From the NCBI RefSeq assembly GCF_002240415.1, contig NZ_CP020028.1, forward strand, positions 5,542,501-5,606,500: a stretch of DNA of 64,000 nucleotides, written 5' to 3'. The DNA is from Paenibacillus kribbensis. Lineage in GTDB: Bacteria; Bacillota; Bacilli; Paenibacillales; Paenibacillaceae. The notes under the pieces are model-generated. The model made no database searches. It was given only the letters and a program-made list of their open reading frames with translations, and was not told where the DNA came from. Position 1 is the first letter of the stretch. Every line of letters starts with the position of its first letter. Shown here piece by piece: positions 31,447-41,120 of the stretch. Position numbers and translations under genes: made by a program.

Positions 31447-32907
31447 TTACCCTTTGCGAGTAGCAGCTTTCTGCAGGGCAACGCGCTCCATCTCCAGCCG
31501 ATCTACTTTTCCATTGCGATTTAAAGGAAAATGGGCGAGCGGAAGCAAAAGATCGGGAAACATGTATGAAGGAAGTACCCGATTCATCTCTTTGCGGAGT
31601 ATAGACAAGGACTGTGGGGATTCGCCTTCGATGAATGCAATAAGCAGCGTTCCTTTAGCCTCGTCTTCCAAGGTGATCACGCAGGATCGGTAACCTAGCG
31701 AACCCATCCGGTCCTCGATATAGACTGGAGATACCATATAGCCCATCCGGTTGACCGTCTTACCGTTGCGGCCAATGACATACAGCATTTCGTCATCCAG
31801 ATAGCCCAGATCGCCCGTCTTGAACCAGCCGTCTTGTAGAACAGACTTCGTCAGGTCTGGACGATTCAGGTAACCTTCCATGCATCCGGCACTGTGTATC
31901 CACACTTCGCCTACATTGCCGTCCGCCTGCTGGTTGCCAGCAGTATCCAGTATTTTCAGGTTCACACCAGGCAACGGTTTGCCGCAACCCTTCGGACATT
32001 CCAGCGTCCCTAGTGTAACGTTGCCTAATTCAGAAAGGCCGTAACCATTCAGCAGGGGTTGTCCAAATATGTTGTTAAATTTCTCTTCGAGGTCTTGGGT
32101 AAGTGGGGAACCGCCTACGCACCACATGCGCACTGGAGATTCCTTGACCATTTCCAGTTGTTCGGGTTTTCGGTTTAGCATACGCAACAAGGTGTAAAAA
32201 GCAGAGGGGTTAGCGTCTACGACCGTCGCCCGGTCTTTCGTAATACTTGCAATGACGCTCCAGAGGTTTTTATGATTACAGATGATGAGAGAACATGAGG
32301 TTAACCACCAGGAGAAAATAAGTGAAATACCATAGAAGTGAGAAAACGGTACAACAGGGAGCATATGGTCAGACGGCAGGTAGTTCATGGCGTGTATGGA
32401 ATGCCGGATATTGTCCATGAAGGCTGATCCAGCTTTCACGATTCCCTTGGGTTTTCCCGTCGTACCTGAAGAATACAAAATGAGGGCATCCGATCTCTCG
32501 CACCACTTGTTAAAGTCGATGCCATGGATCTCCGGTTCTCCAACCCAATGTGGGTGTACTGCTTTTTCTTGGATTAGATCCTGAATCAGAATAACAGATG
32601 CATGAGAAAGTCCTGGATCGCAATCGGTCAGGATGCAGCAGGCACCTGCTTCGTCGTAAATTTGAGCTATTTCATCAAGTACAGTCTGCTCGTCCACTAC
32701 AGTCACCGAAACAGCAATGTTGCACAAGGAGAACAGAGACACAACAAACCAGTAGGAATTGGCCGCTTTCAGTATCACTCTGCCATCTTCCGGAATTCCT
32801 CTGAGAGCCAGCATTCGGGAGAAGATCGCAACATCCCGCTCCAGGCGCTCCTTGGTCATAATTCCTTCAGGTGATATGATACGGCAATCCGTATGCGTAA
32901 CAAGCAC
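31447..32907 (-). CDS. fusF: AMP-dependent acyl-CoA/acyl-ACP ligase
   Basis: 486-residue member of the adenylating (ANL) superfamily, expected to activate a carboxylic acid as acyl-AMP and load it on CoA or ACP. Visible motifs are [11 protein letters not shown] (145-155), TGDLG, and NRNGKVDR with the C-terminal catalytic Lys. There is no attached carrier domain. GTG start at 32907 with an excellent site (TAAGGAGGG, 7 bp spacing), 12 bp after the FabI-like gene. In the fus context it most likely activates either the starter acid or the finished hydroxy fatty acid for the starter C domain; the sequence does not decide between them. Confidence 0.85.
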   Translation of the reverse strand: MLVTHTDCRIISPEGIMTKERLERDVAIFSRMLALRGIPEDGRVILKAANSYWFVVSLFSLCNIAVSVTVVDEQTVLDEIAQIYDEAGACCILTDCDPGLSHASVILIQDLIQEKAVHPHWVGEPEIHGIDFNKWCERSDALILYSSGTTGKPKGIVKAGSAFMDNIRHSIHAMNYLPSDHMLPVVPFSHFYGISLIFSWWLTSCSLIICNHKNLWSVIASITKDRATVVDANPSAFYTLLRMLNRKPEQLEMVKESPVRMWCVGGSPLTQDLEEKFNNIFGQPLLNGYGLSELGNVTLGTLECPKGCGKPLPGVNLKILDTAGNQQADGNVGEVWIHSAGCMEGYLNRPDLTKSVLQDGWFKTGDLGYLDDEMLYVIGRNGKTVNRMGYMVSPVYIEDRMGSLGYRSCVITLEDEAKGTLLIAFIEGESPQSLSILRKEMNRVLPSYMFPDLLLPLAHFPLNRNGKVDRLEMERVALQKAATRKG

Positions 32908-32919
32908 AGCGTTCCCTCC

Positions 32920-33690
32920 TTACATCCCCGTAATATGGTAACCGGCATCCACATGAATAACTTCACCCGTAATGCCTCTTGATAAATGGGAAAATAAGAA
33001 CAACGCGGTATCTCCGACTTCAGACGTATCGACCGTCTTGCGTAAAGGCGTAATCTCTTCAATATGCTTGAGCATCGTGCTAAAATCCTTAATACCATAG
33101 GCGGCCAAGGTCCGTATGGGGCCAGCCGAAATCGCATTTACACGAATGCCGTAAGTCCCCAAATCGTTCGACAAATAGCGCATGCTGGCTTCCAGTGAAG
33201 CCTTTGCCACACCCATAACATTGTAATTTTGGATCGCTCGTTCTGCGCCAATATACGTCATGGTGACAATACTCCCACCCTCCGTCATCAGCGGGTAAAT
33301 CCGCCTGGAAACCGCAGCCAGAGAGTAGGCGCTGATATCCTGGGCAATGGAGAATCCCTCACGAGAGGTGTCGACGAACAGGCCATCCAAGTCCTCAGCC
33401 TTAGCATAGGCAACACTATGAAAATAACCATGCAGGACGCCAACCTTCTCCTTTAGAAAATCCGCCAGAGCATCAAGCTCTTCATCGCTCTGTACATTGC
33501 AGGGACAGACCATGGACCCCGGAATCGTTTCAACGAGCTTTAGCACCCGATCTGCAACTCTCTCATTTTCGTAGGTGAAAATGAGCTTTGCCCCTTCAGC
33601 CGCTAAAGATTGGGCTGCCCCCCAGGCAATACTCCTGTTATTAGCCACGCCCATAATCAAAATGTTCTTACCGCTCAGCAGTACTGCCAC
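32920..33690 (-). CDS. fusG: Enoyl-ACP reductase, FabI-like, first gene of the lipopeptide operon
   Basis: Short-chain dehydrogenase of 256 residues with the divergent FabI nucleotide-binding N-terminus (GVANNRSIAWG) and the Tyr-x6-Lys catalytic pair in YNVMGVAK. It performs the NADH-dependent reduction that ends each fatty-acid elongation cycle. Together with the FabF- and FabZ-like genes it supplies most of a private elongation cycle; a ketoreductase and ACP are absent and must come from primary metabolism. I prefer GTG at 33690, which has AAGGTGG upstream, over GTG at 33699. Two palindromes lie 31-75 bp ahead of it. Confidence 0.88.
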   Translation of the reverse strand: MAVLLSGKNILIMGVANNRSIAWGAAQSLAAEGAKLIFTYENERVADRVLKLVETIPGSMVCPCNVQSDEELDALADFLKEKVGVLHGYFHSVAYAKAEDLDGLFVDTSREGFSIAQDISAYSLAAVSRRIYPLMTEGGSIVTMTYIGAERAIQNYNVMGVAKASLEASMRYLSNDLGTYGIRVNAISAGPIRTLAAYGIKDFSTMLKHIEEITPLRKTVDTSEVGDTALFLFSHLSRGITGEVIHVDAGYHITGM

Positions 33691-33720
33691 ATAAACCACC
33701 TTTCTTTTTTTACATTTTTC

Positions 33721-33764
33721 AACAAATAAGATATTTGTTTTTTATGTCTACATTCATAGACATA
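33721..33764. promoter_or_regulatory. Two adjacent perfect inverted repeats upstream of the lipopeptide operon
   Basis: AACAAATA-AGA-TATTTGTT (33721-33739) and TATGTCTA-cattca-TAGACATA (33743-33764) are both perfect, with 8-bp arms, and lie 3 bp apart in the 5' leader of the first operon gene. The geometry suggests binding sites for dimeric regulators or leader hairpins. AbrB has been reported to repress the fus operon in P. polymyxa, but AbrB has no strict consensus, so I do not assign these sites to it. Confidence 0.6.
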
Positions 33765-33783
33765 TGTAATGTTTTCTGGCATT

Positions 33784-33813
33784 ATTATCATGTTAGTTGC
33801 CAAAGTTAAACAA
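33784..33813 (-). promoter_or_regulatory. Possible sigma-A promoter of the lipopeptide operon
   Basis: A GATAAT hexamer (33784-33789) is preceded, with 18 bp spacing, by TTGTTT (33808-33813). A perfect TTGACA lies slightly further up (33824-33829) but has no good -10 at a normal distance. The site is plausible and weak. Confidence 0.35.
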
Positions 33814-33829
33814 CCGCCATTTTTGTCAA

Positions 33830-34270
33830 ATACAAGGATTCATTGAAACTTCATGAAGATTAAAAAATGCTATTTTTCGAATGAGTTCGACTGTAATCAC
33901 GAACCCCTTTCTTTCGGGGATTCAAGCGCCTTTTATCCGATAGCTTGTCCTGCCAACTAGCAAAAACATGCGCTTGGACCCTATGTAATTCGCGCAAAGG
34001 TGACCGTAGTCATAACCGTGCTGATTCTATTTTGTCTGTGTTCAAATCGGAAGGAATCGATAGGAGTAAAAAAATGGAAGTATACATAAGGTGACTGTCA
34101 AAGCGGGTCCAATATATAATCTGCATATTCTATATATCTGCAATAGCAGCAGGTCTACCAACTAACGGAAGTGACAACTTCATTTTTCACCCTCAACGTT
34201 CCTCCCGATTTGAACATCCTGAGTGATTGTCCCTTATTTCATCAAGAATGAAACCTGTTCTCTCTTTAGG
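33830..34270. other. Intergenic region between membrane-protein gene and lipopeptide operon
   Basis: About 440 bp without a convincing gene. It holds a weak CCCC/GGGG hairpin near 33904-33919, a plus-strand mini-frame MEVYIR with a good ribosome site (34074-34094), a GAAGT-gaca-ACTTC hairpin followed by T5 (34168-34187) and an AT-rich stretch. I see no tRNA, insertion sequence or long open frame. Confidence 0.6.
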
Positions 34271-34798
34271 CTATCTCTTATTTTTCCTAGGAGCAAAAGT
34301 ATAGCTAAAGGAAACAATAAAGTCGATTGCCAGAACAACTGCCCATGTTCTCATAAGGCCATCCAAGGCAGCCGTACGCTGTGGATCACCTACATACACA
34401 ATGATCGCGAGCAACAGAGCGTTGCCAATAGCCCAGCCCAAGAGGTGAAGCAGCCAAACCGTCCGTTCCTCTTTGGCATGCACGGCACCATATTTAGGTT
34501 TAGGCTTCGGTCCCTTGCCGAACCAATAAGAGAACCGCACATCCGCCCATTTAATCATCCTATGACCAAATGCCACCGTGATACCGAGATAGCAGGCCGC
34601 CAAGCCAGTAGCGGTCGTAATCTCCATCCCGCTGCTCACCGTAATGAACACCGCAATCAGCAGCAGGATATCAATGACTGGAGTGCACAGTAAAAGAAGG
34701 CCGCCTAATTTCTTTTTGCCAAACATATATCTTGTGATCAACCCTAAAACAACAAAAACCCAGAACAGAACTTCAGCAAAAATAATAAACAAATACAT
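34271..34798 (-). CDS. Unrecognised integral membrane protein
   Basis: 175 residues with about five hydrophobic segments (roughly 1-23, 33-58, 63-80, 112-135 and 145-168) and a basic loop between the third and fourth. I do not recognise the family and see no enzymatic motif. The ATG has AAAGGA at 9 bp spacing, and a TAGACA...TATGAT pair upstream (about 34865-34905) could be its promoter. It stands between ktrB and the lipopeptide operon, with more than 500 bp on the operon side. A link to transport of or immunity to the lipopeptide is possible but unsupported. Confidence 0.75.
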   Translation of the reverse strand: MYLFIIFAEVLFWVFVVLGLITRYMFGKKKLGGLLLLCTPVIDILLLIAVFITVSSGMEITTATGLAACYLGITVAFGHRMIKWADVRFSYWFGKGPKPKPKYGAVHAKEERTVWLLHLLGWAIGNALLLAIIVYVGDPQRTAALDGLMRTWAVVLAIDFIVSFSYTFAPRKNKR

Positions 34799-35026
34799 AA
34801 TGAATGATTCCTTTCAGCTTAGAGTTTAGTAATTACCTCAGCTACCCCCCTTTCCCGCCCATTATCATACAATATCATACATAAAATTCCTAGTATTCTG
34901 TCTAAAATTACATAAAAGGAAGTAAATAGACTTTTTTCTGCAAAAAGTTATCTGTTTAGGCGGTTGCTGTCGCTTATTCAAGTAGGACACTTTTCATGAT
35001 ATGCTGCACATTAGATGATGTTAATG

Positions 35027-35070
35027 AAAAAAAAGATGCACCCGTGCCAATCAGCACGGATGCATCTTTT
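35027..35070 (-). terminator. Terminator of ktrB
   Basis: A long hairpin (AAAAGATGCA with TGCATCTTTT outside, CCGTGC with GCACGG inside) is followed on the minus strand by a run of eight T, starting 12 bp after the ktrB stop. Confidence 0.9.
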
Positions 35071-35082
35071 CTTGCTATTAAG

Positions 35083-36420
35083 CTATCCAATTACGATATG
35101 CCCTTCGGGACGACGGTACAGCGTCTTGGTCGAACGTGGACGAAGAGCATAAGCAATCGTAAGAGGACCAATTCGACCAATGAACATGGTCACACAAATG
35201 ATCAGCTTGCCTGCGTCAGACAATCCCGGCGTCACTCCTACGGACAACCCTACCGTTCCGATGGCGGAAGCCGCCTCAAATGCGAGGGAGAGAAAAGGTG
35301 CATCCTCTGTCATTAAGAGCAGCATAACGACAATCGAGAATATAAAAAGCGCCAGTATAATAATGGTCAGCGCCCGCATCATGATATCGTTGGGAACCCT
35401 ATGGCGGAAGAACACAATTTCCTTCTGACCTCGCATGACGGCCAACAATGCACCAATCATCAGCAGGAATGTGGTTGTTTTGATTCCGCCCCCGGTAGAG
35501 CCCGGCGAAGCTCCGATAATCATCAGCAGCATGATAAAGAACTGACTGGCCTGCCTCAAGCCACTGATATCTACTGTGCTTGTTCCCGAGGATCGTGTAG
35601 ATACGGATTGAAAAACAGAAGCGTACAATTTCCCCTCCCAATTCAACGAGCCCAGGGTACGAGCATTGGTAAACTCAAAAATGAATATAACAAGTGCTCC
35701 GATCACAATAAGCGCACCCGACACACTTAGCACCATTTTGGAATGAAGACTCAGTCTCCGGGTGCGGCGAAAATCGAACAGATCACTCAGTACAAGGAAA
35801 CCCAATCCCCCTGAAATGACAAGCACAGATGCAATCATATTGAATACAAAATCTCCAGCATACTGTTGGAAGCTGCTCCCAAACAAATCAAAGCCCCCGT
35901 TATTAAAAAGAGATACCGAGTGGAATATTCCGTAGTATATCGCTTGTCCGACAGGCATCTCCCTCATCCACCGCAAAGCCATGACTATGGCAGCTATCGC
36001 CTCAATGGTAAAAGAGAAGATCAGCACCTTGCGAATAATGCGCACAATTCCTTCCATGCTGTCGGCATTAATCGCTTCCTTCAGCAGCAGTCGGTCCTTC
36101 AGCGACAATCGTCGCCCCAGCAACAATGCAAACAAGGTCGCCAAGGTCATAAAACCCAACCCGCCCAACTGCATCAGCACCATAATGACGGTTTCTCCAA
36201 ACATCGTATAGGTTGAATTCACGTCCACCACGACCAATCCGGTAACACAAGCAGCCGAAACAGACGTAAACAACGAATCAATCCAATGCGGAGCATGTCC
36301 ACTATGATTGGAAATAGGAAGCATCAGCAGCAAAGTGCCTAATGCAATAATCAGCAAATATCCGATGACCAATATAAAAGGAGGCGATGCAAACCGGGCA
36401 AGCTTGACGCTGCGTTTCAT
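35083..36420 (-). CDS. ktrB: KtrB/TrkH-type potassium uptake channel subunit
   Basis: About 445 residues, polytopic, with the four P-loop repeats of the TrkH/KtrB superfamily. The filter glycine regions are seen as SAACVTGL, SLFNNGGFD, STRSSGTS and AIGTVGLS. It would form the membrane pore for K+ (with Na+) uptake and normally needs the cytosolic RCK subunit KtrA, which is not adjacent, so the partner must be elsewhere. I chose the ATG at 36420, which has GGAGAG 8-10 bp upstream; an in-frame ATG at 36438 has none. It follows the lysS terminator and ends in its own terminator, so it appears monocistronic. Confidence 0.9.
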   Translation of the reverse strand: MKRSVKLARFASPPFILVIGYLLIIALGTLLLMLPISNHSGHAPHWIDSLFTSVSAACVTGLVVVDVNSTYTMFGETVIMVLMQLGGLGFMTLATLFALLLGRRLSLKDRLLLKEAINADSMEGIVRIIRKVLIFSFTIEAIAAIVMALRWMREMPVGQAIYYGIFHSVSLFNNGGFDLFGSSFQQYAGDFVFNMIASVLVISGGLGFLVLSDLFDFRRTRRLSLHSKMVLSVSGALIVIGALVIFIFEFTNARTLGSLNWEGKLYASVFQSVSTRSSGTSTVDISGLRQASQFFIMLLMIIGASPGSTGGGIKTTTFLLMIGALLAVMRGQKEIVFFRHRVPNDIMMRALTIIILALFIFSIVVMLLLMTEDAPFLSLAFEAASAIGTVGLSVGVTPGLSDAGKLIICVTMFIGRIGPLTIAYALRPRSTKTLYRRPEGHIVIG

Positions 36421-36448
36421 TAGAAATACTCTCTCCATCCATTCTTAT

Positions 36449-36493
36449 GAAAAAGAGGAACAAGACACGGGAAAGAAGCCCGGCTGATCCTCT
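36449..36493 (-). terminator. Terminator of lysS
   Basis: Inverted repeat with outer arms AGAGGA/TCCTCT and inner arms CGGG/CCCG, followed by TTTTT on the minus strand, about 23 bp after the lysS stop. Confidence 0.75.
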
Positions 36494-36515
36494 ATATTCA
36501 TAATGTTATGTTATT

Positions 36516-38045
<1,530 letters not shown>

Positions 38046-38094
38046 TCAGCTCCTTCATTATGAGTAAACGGGCCGGGGTCCGTCCGGGTGTAGA

Positions 38095-38124
38095 GAAAAA
38101 AAGCTTCCTTGTGGAAGCTTTTGC
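38095..38124 (-). terminator. Terminator of greA
   Basis: AAAAGCTTCC-ttgt-GGAAGCTTTT forms a 10-bp perfect stem followed by a T run on the minus strand. Confidence 0.92.
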
Positions 38125-38146
38125 ATTTAATTCCAAGGTCCGTTTC

Positions 38147-38623
38147 TTATTTCTTGATATCCACAATTTTATATTGAATAACACCTGCTGGAACGGTTAC
38201 ATCCACAACAGTTCCTTTTTTCTTGCCAAGAATTGCCTTGCCAACCGGACTTTCATTGGAAATTTTGTTCTGAAGCGGGTCCGATTCAGCGGAACCGACG
38301 ATCGCATATTCTGTTATATCTCCAAATTCCAAATCTTCAACGGTTACAGTTGCGCCTACTCCCACAACATCGGTGTCAATTTCATCACTATTGATAATGC
38401 GGGCATTGCGTAGCATTTTTTCCAGTGTAATGATACGGCCTTCAATAAAAGCCTGCTCGTTCTTTGCATCCTCATACTCGGAGTTCTCACTGATATCCCC
38501 GTATCCGATGGCTACCTTAATCCGTTCCGCCACTTCGCGGCGTTTGACAGACTTTAAGTTCTCAAGCTCATCTTCGAGCTTTCTAAGGCCTTCCTGTGTC
38601 AGAATGACTTCTTTATCGCTCAT
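38147..38623 (-). CDS. greA: Transcript cleavage factor GreA
   Basis: 158 residues from the ATG at 38623, which has AGGAG 11 bp upstream; an earlier in-frame ATG at 38644 lacks a ribosome site and would add seven residues atypical of the family. The N-terminal coiled coil carries the acidic tip ([13 protein letters not shown]) that stimulates RNA polymerase to cleave backtracked RNA, and the C-terminal FKBP-like domain follows. A 190-bp gap to dusB may hold its promoter. Confidence 0.96.
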   Translation of the reverse strand: MSDKEVILTQEGLRKLEDELENLKSVKRREVAERIKVAIGYGDISENSEYEDAKNEQAFIEGRIITLEKMLRNARIINSDEIDTDVVGVGATVTVEDLEFGDITEYAIVGSAESDPLQNKISNESPVGKAILGKKKGTVVDVTVPAGVIQYKIVDIKK

Positions 38624-38837
38624 CTTAACCGATTCTCCTGTCATGGGAAAAGTTTAAAAGTGCATCGGAATGCACGCTTTCAAAACATCATATGCCACTC
38701 TGAGGGAATGAGAACATTTCCTGCCGTTGTCTTAAAAGCTGCATACGATTAGTAGCATACATCAAGATTTTATACTGAACGATTATAGGGCAAGCAATTG
38801 GAAAAGTCAATCGTTCACAAAGGGAGCAACGACTTCA

Positions 38838-39866
38838 TTATTGCGCAACAGCGGCAGGAGAAGCAGCGCCTGTAGAAGGCTCATCGTTTTCTACCATGTG
38901 CAATTGAGATACAAATTGATCCAAAATACGCACCATATCATCACGTTTGGTTTCTTCCATAATGACGTCCTTAATGCGCGCAGAGCCTTTTAGTCCTTTA
39001 AGGTACCACGCCAGATGCTTGCGCATTTCGCGGACGGCCACGGCTTCACCTTTCAGTGACACCAGACGATCCATGTGCAGAATAGCAATACGGATTTTTT
39101 CTTCCGGTGATGGATCAGGCAAAAGCTTACCTGTTTGCAAATATTCAATCGTACGGTACAGCATCCACGGGTTCCCCAGAGCGCCGCGTCCGATCATCAC
39201 GCCATCACAATTGGTCAGATCCAGCATGCGGCGGGCATCTTCCGGTGATGCCACGTCACCATTCCCAATTACAGGGATGGAAACTGCTTCTTTAACCTCT
39301 TTTATAATATCCCAGTTCGCATGCCCCGTATACAGCTGTTCCCGTGTGCGGCCATGCACGCTAACGGCCTGACCTCCAGCCCGTTCTACGGCGCGGGCGT
39401 TCTCTACGGCATAAATATGCTCGCTATCCCAACCGATGCGCATTTTCACCGTCACCGGCTTGCTTACGGACTCCACGACAGCAGATACCATTTCATAAAT
39501 CTTATTTGGATCAAGCAGCCAACGGGCACCTGCATCACATTTGGTCACCTTGGGAACCGGGCAGCCCATATTAATGTCAATAATATCCGCGTTCGTCTCC
39601 TGATCTACGACCTTCGCTGCCTCCACCAAGGACTCACGGTCTCCCCCGAAAATTTGCAGGCTAAGCGGCTTCTCACGCTCATCCACAAACAGCATCTCAC
39701 GCGTACGTTTATTCCCGTGAATAATCGCCTTATCACTAACCATTTCCGCACATACCAGACCTGTGCCGAATTCCTTGGCAATCAGGCGAAAGGCAGGGTT
39801 GCACACGCCCGCCATCGGAGCCAGCACAACCTGGTTTTTCATTTCAATACCGCCGATTTTCAACAT
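38838..39866 (-). CDS. dusB: tRNA-dihydrouridine synthase B
   Basis: FMN-dependent TIM-barrel enzyme of 342 residues that reduces uridines in tRNA. The LAPMAGVCNPAFR N-terminus and the active-site Cys in INMGCPVPK are typical. The C-terminus ends in an Ala/Pro/Thr-rich tail that is not conserved in the family. ATG at 39866 has AAGGAG 8 bp upstream. It ends the pab/fol operon, as in B. subtilis (yacF). Confidence 0.95.
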   Translation of the reverse strand: MLKIGGIEMKNQVVLAPMAGVCNPAFRLIAKEFGTGLVCAEMVSDKAIIHGNKRTREMLFVDEREKPLSLQIFGGDRESLVEAAKVVDQETNADIIDINMGCPVPKVTKCDAGARWLLDPNKIYEMVSAVVESVSKPVTVKMRIGWDSEHIYAVENARAVERAGGQAVSVHGRTREQLYTGHANWDIIKEVKEAVSIPVIGNGDVASPEDARRMLDLTNCDGVMIGRGALGNPWMLYRTIEYLQTGKLLPDPSPEEKIRIAILHMDRLVSLKGEAVAVREMRKHLAWYLKGLKGSARIKDVIMEETKRDDMVRILDQFVSQLHMVENDEPSTGAASPAAVAQ

Positions 39867-39912
39867 ATCTGTTCACTCCTTTATGCCTTCTATATATATC
39901 GTACACTTATCG

Positions 39913-40113
39913 TTATTCCGTCAGTTCCCGGACTTCAATTTCTAGCGTTTGGGCAATAATGCTCAACATGTCAGGCTCCAACGAACGATTGCCTCGCTCC
40001 ACAGCACCCAATACGGCCAAGGATATGCCGGTTCGTTTAGCCAACTCCTGCTGTGTCAATCCTTTAAGCTTTCGGAAGGCGCGGAGCCGTTGCGCCAGCT
40101 GCATGTTTTCCAA
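39913..40113 (-). CDS. yazB: Small XRE-family helix-turn-helix protein (YazB-like)
   Basis: 66 residues, essentially one Cro/C1-type helix-turn-helix (QQELAKRTGISLAVLGAVERG). It starts at TTG 40113 with GGATGG 9 bp upstream and overlaps the end of folK by 58 bp in another frame; ATG at 40104 is an alternative. The same gene sits between folK and dusB in B. subtilis. Its target is unknown; control of the folate operon is only a possibility. Confidence 0.85.
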   Translation of the reverse strand: MENMQLAQRLRAFRKLKGLTQQELAKRTGISLAVLGAVERGNRSLEPDMLSIIAQTLEIEVRELTE

Positions 40114-40613
40114 AGTTGTATGCCATCCTTTCCATCCAATGAATTCAATGCAGTATGCACGATACTGTACAGACCGGATGGATCTTGGTTCGGAACGATG
40201 TCAGCCAATGGCACAAGCACAAAAGCACGCTCCAACATGCGGGGATGAGGAAGTTCCAAATCCGGTGTAACCAGCTGTGCGGCTTCCATCCATAACAAGT
40301 CCAGATCAATCGTACGCGGACCGTTAGGAATATGCCTTACTCTACCCAGACGACTTTCCACCTCCAGCATAAAAGCCAGAAGCTCCTCGGGAGCAAGTGT
40401 TGTAGCTACGGCTGCCGTCATATTCAAAAAAGAAGGCTGATCCAGATACCCGACAGGTTCTGTCTCGTACAAGCTGGAGCAGCGCAGCACCCGTATACCC
40501 GGATGTTCGTCCAGCGCCGTGATGGCTTCATACAGGGTATGCTCGCGCTCCCCCAAATTAGCCCCTAAAGCAATATAAGCCTCTGATGCCTCAGAGGTCG
40601 AATGTGCGTTCAT
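40056..40613 (-). CDS. folK: 6-hydroxymethyl-7,8-dihydropterin pyrophosphokinase
   Basis: 185 residues. It transfers pyrophosphate from ATP to the pterin just before dihydropteroate synthase acts. The family signatures ETEPVGYLDQPSFLNM and GPRTIDLDLL are intact. The last 20 or so residues extend beyond the usual end and overlap yazB. ATG at 40613 has AGGAA upstream and lies 8 bp after folB. Confidence 0.95.
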   Translation of the reverse strand: MNAHSTSEASEAYIALGANLGEREHTLYEAITALDEHPGIRVLRCSSLYETEPVGYLDQPSFLNMTAAVATTLAPEELLAFMLEVESRLGRVRHIPNGPRTIDLDLLWMEAAQLVTPDLELPHPRMLERAFVLVPLADIVPNQDPSGLYSIVHTALNSLDGKDGIQLWKTCSWRNGSAPSESLKD

Positions 40614-40621
40614 GTACGTTC

Positions 40622-40984
40622 CTACTTTCTTGCGCGATAAAGCTCAACCGTCACGCCCTCAAAATGAATATCAAACGGCGGATGCGGCTTTGTGACTTTG
40701 ACAGTCAGTGCATTTACACTAGTATAAGTGTCCAGTAGAGAAGATGCAATACGTTCGCCCAAAGCTTCAATCAATTGGTAAGATTCCTTTTCTACAATAT
40801 CTTTAACGGTGTAATGCACCTCAGCGTAATTTACCGTTTTGTCCAATGCATCCTGCTCGCCCGCCTCACGCAGATCAAGCTCCAATTCCAAATCAATGTA
40901 GAAACGCTGTCCCAGCTTACGTTCCTCGGGAAAAACGCCGTGATATCCGTAATACTCCATACGATGCAAAACCATTTTATCCAT
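40622..40984 (-). CDS. folB: Dihydroneopterin aldolase
   Basis: 120 residues from ATG 40984 (AGGGGGA about 10 bp upstream), the normal family length, with the YYGYHGVFPEE start and the conserved Glu and Lys of the aldolase. It converts dihydroneopterin to hydroxymethyl-dihydropterin. The frame stays open upstream for another 49 codons to an ATG at 41131 that overlaps the folP stop; this could be chance or a longer coupled form. Confidence 0.92.
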   Translation of the reverse strand: MDKMVLHRMEYYGYHGVFPEERKLGQRFYIDLELELDLREAGEQDALDKTVNYAEVHYTVKDIVEKESYQLIEALGERIASSLLDTYTSVNALTVKVTKPHPPFDIHFEGVTVELYRARK

Positions 40985-41120
40985 TCGTGGGTAGTCCCCC
41001 TGCTTATATAATAAATTCTTTTCTGAAAATACAGTGACTTTATGCTGGTAGTAGCGTAATGAAGGATTTGAATCCCGTTGCAACAGCGATCGCAGGATCA
41101 AATCATTCATGAAGCGGGCT

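Noticed and set aside
33902..33920. Terminator from the CCCC/GGGG hairpin
   Set aside because: Only four paired bases and no T run on either side.
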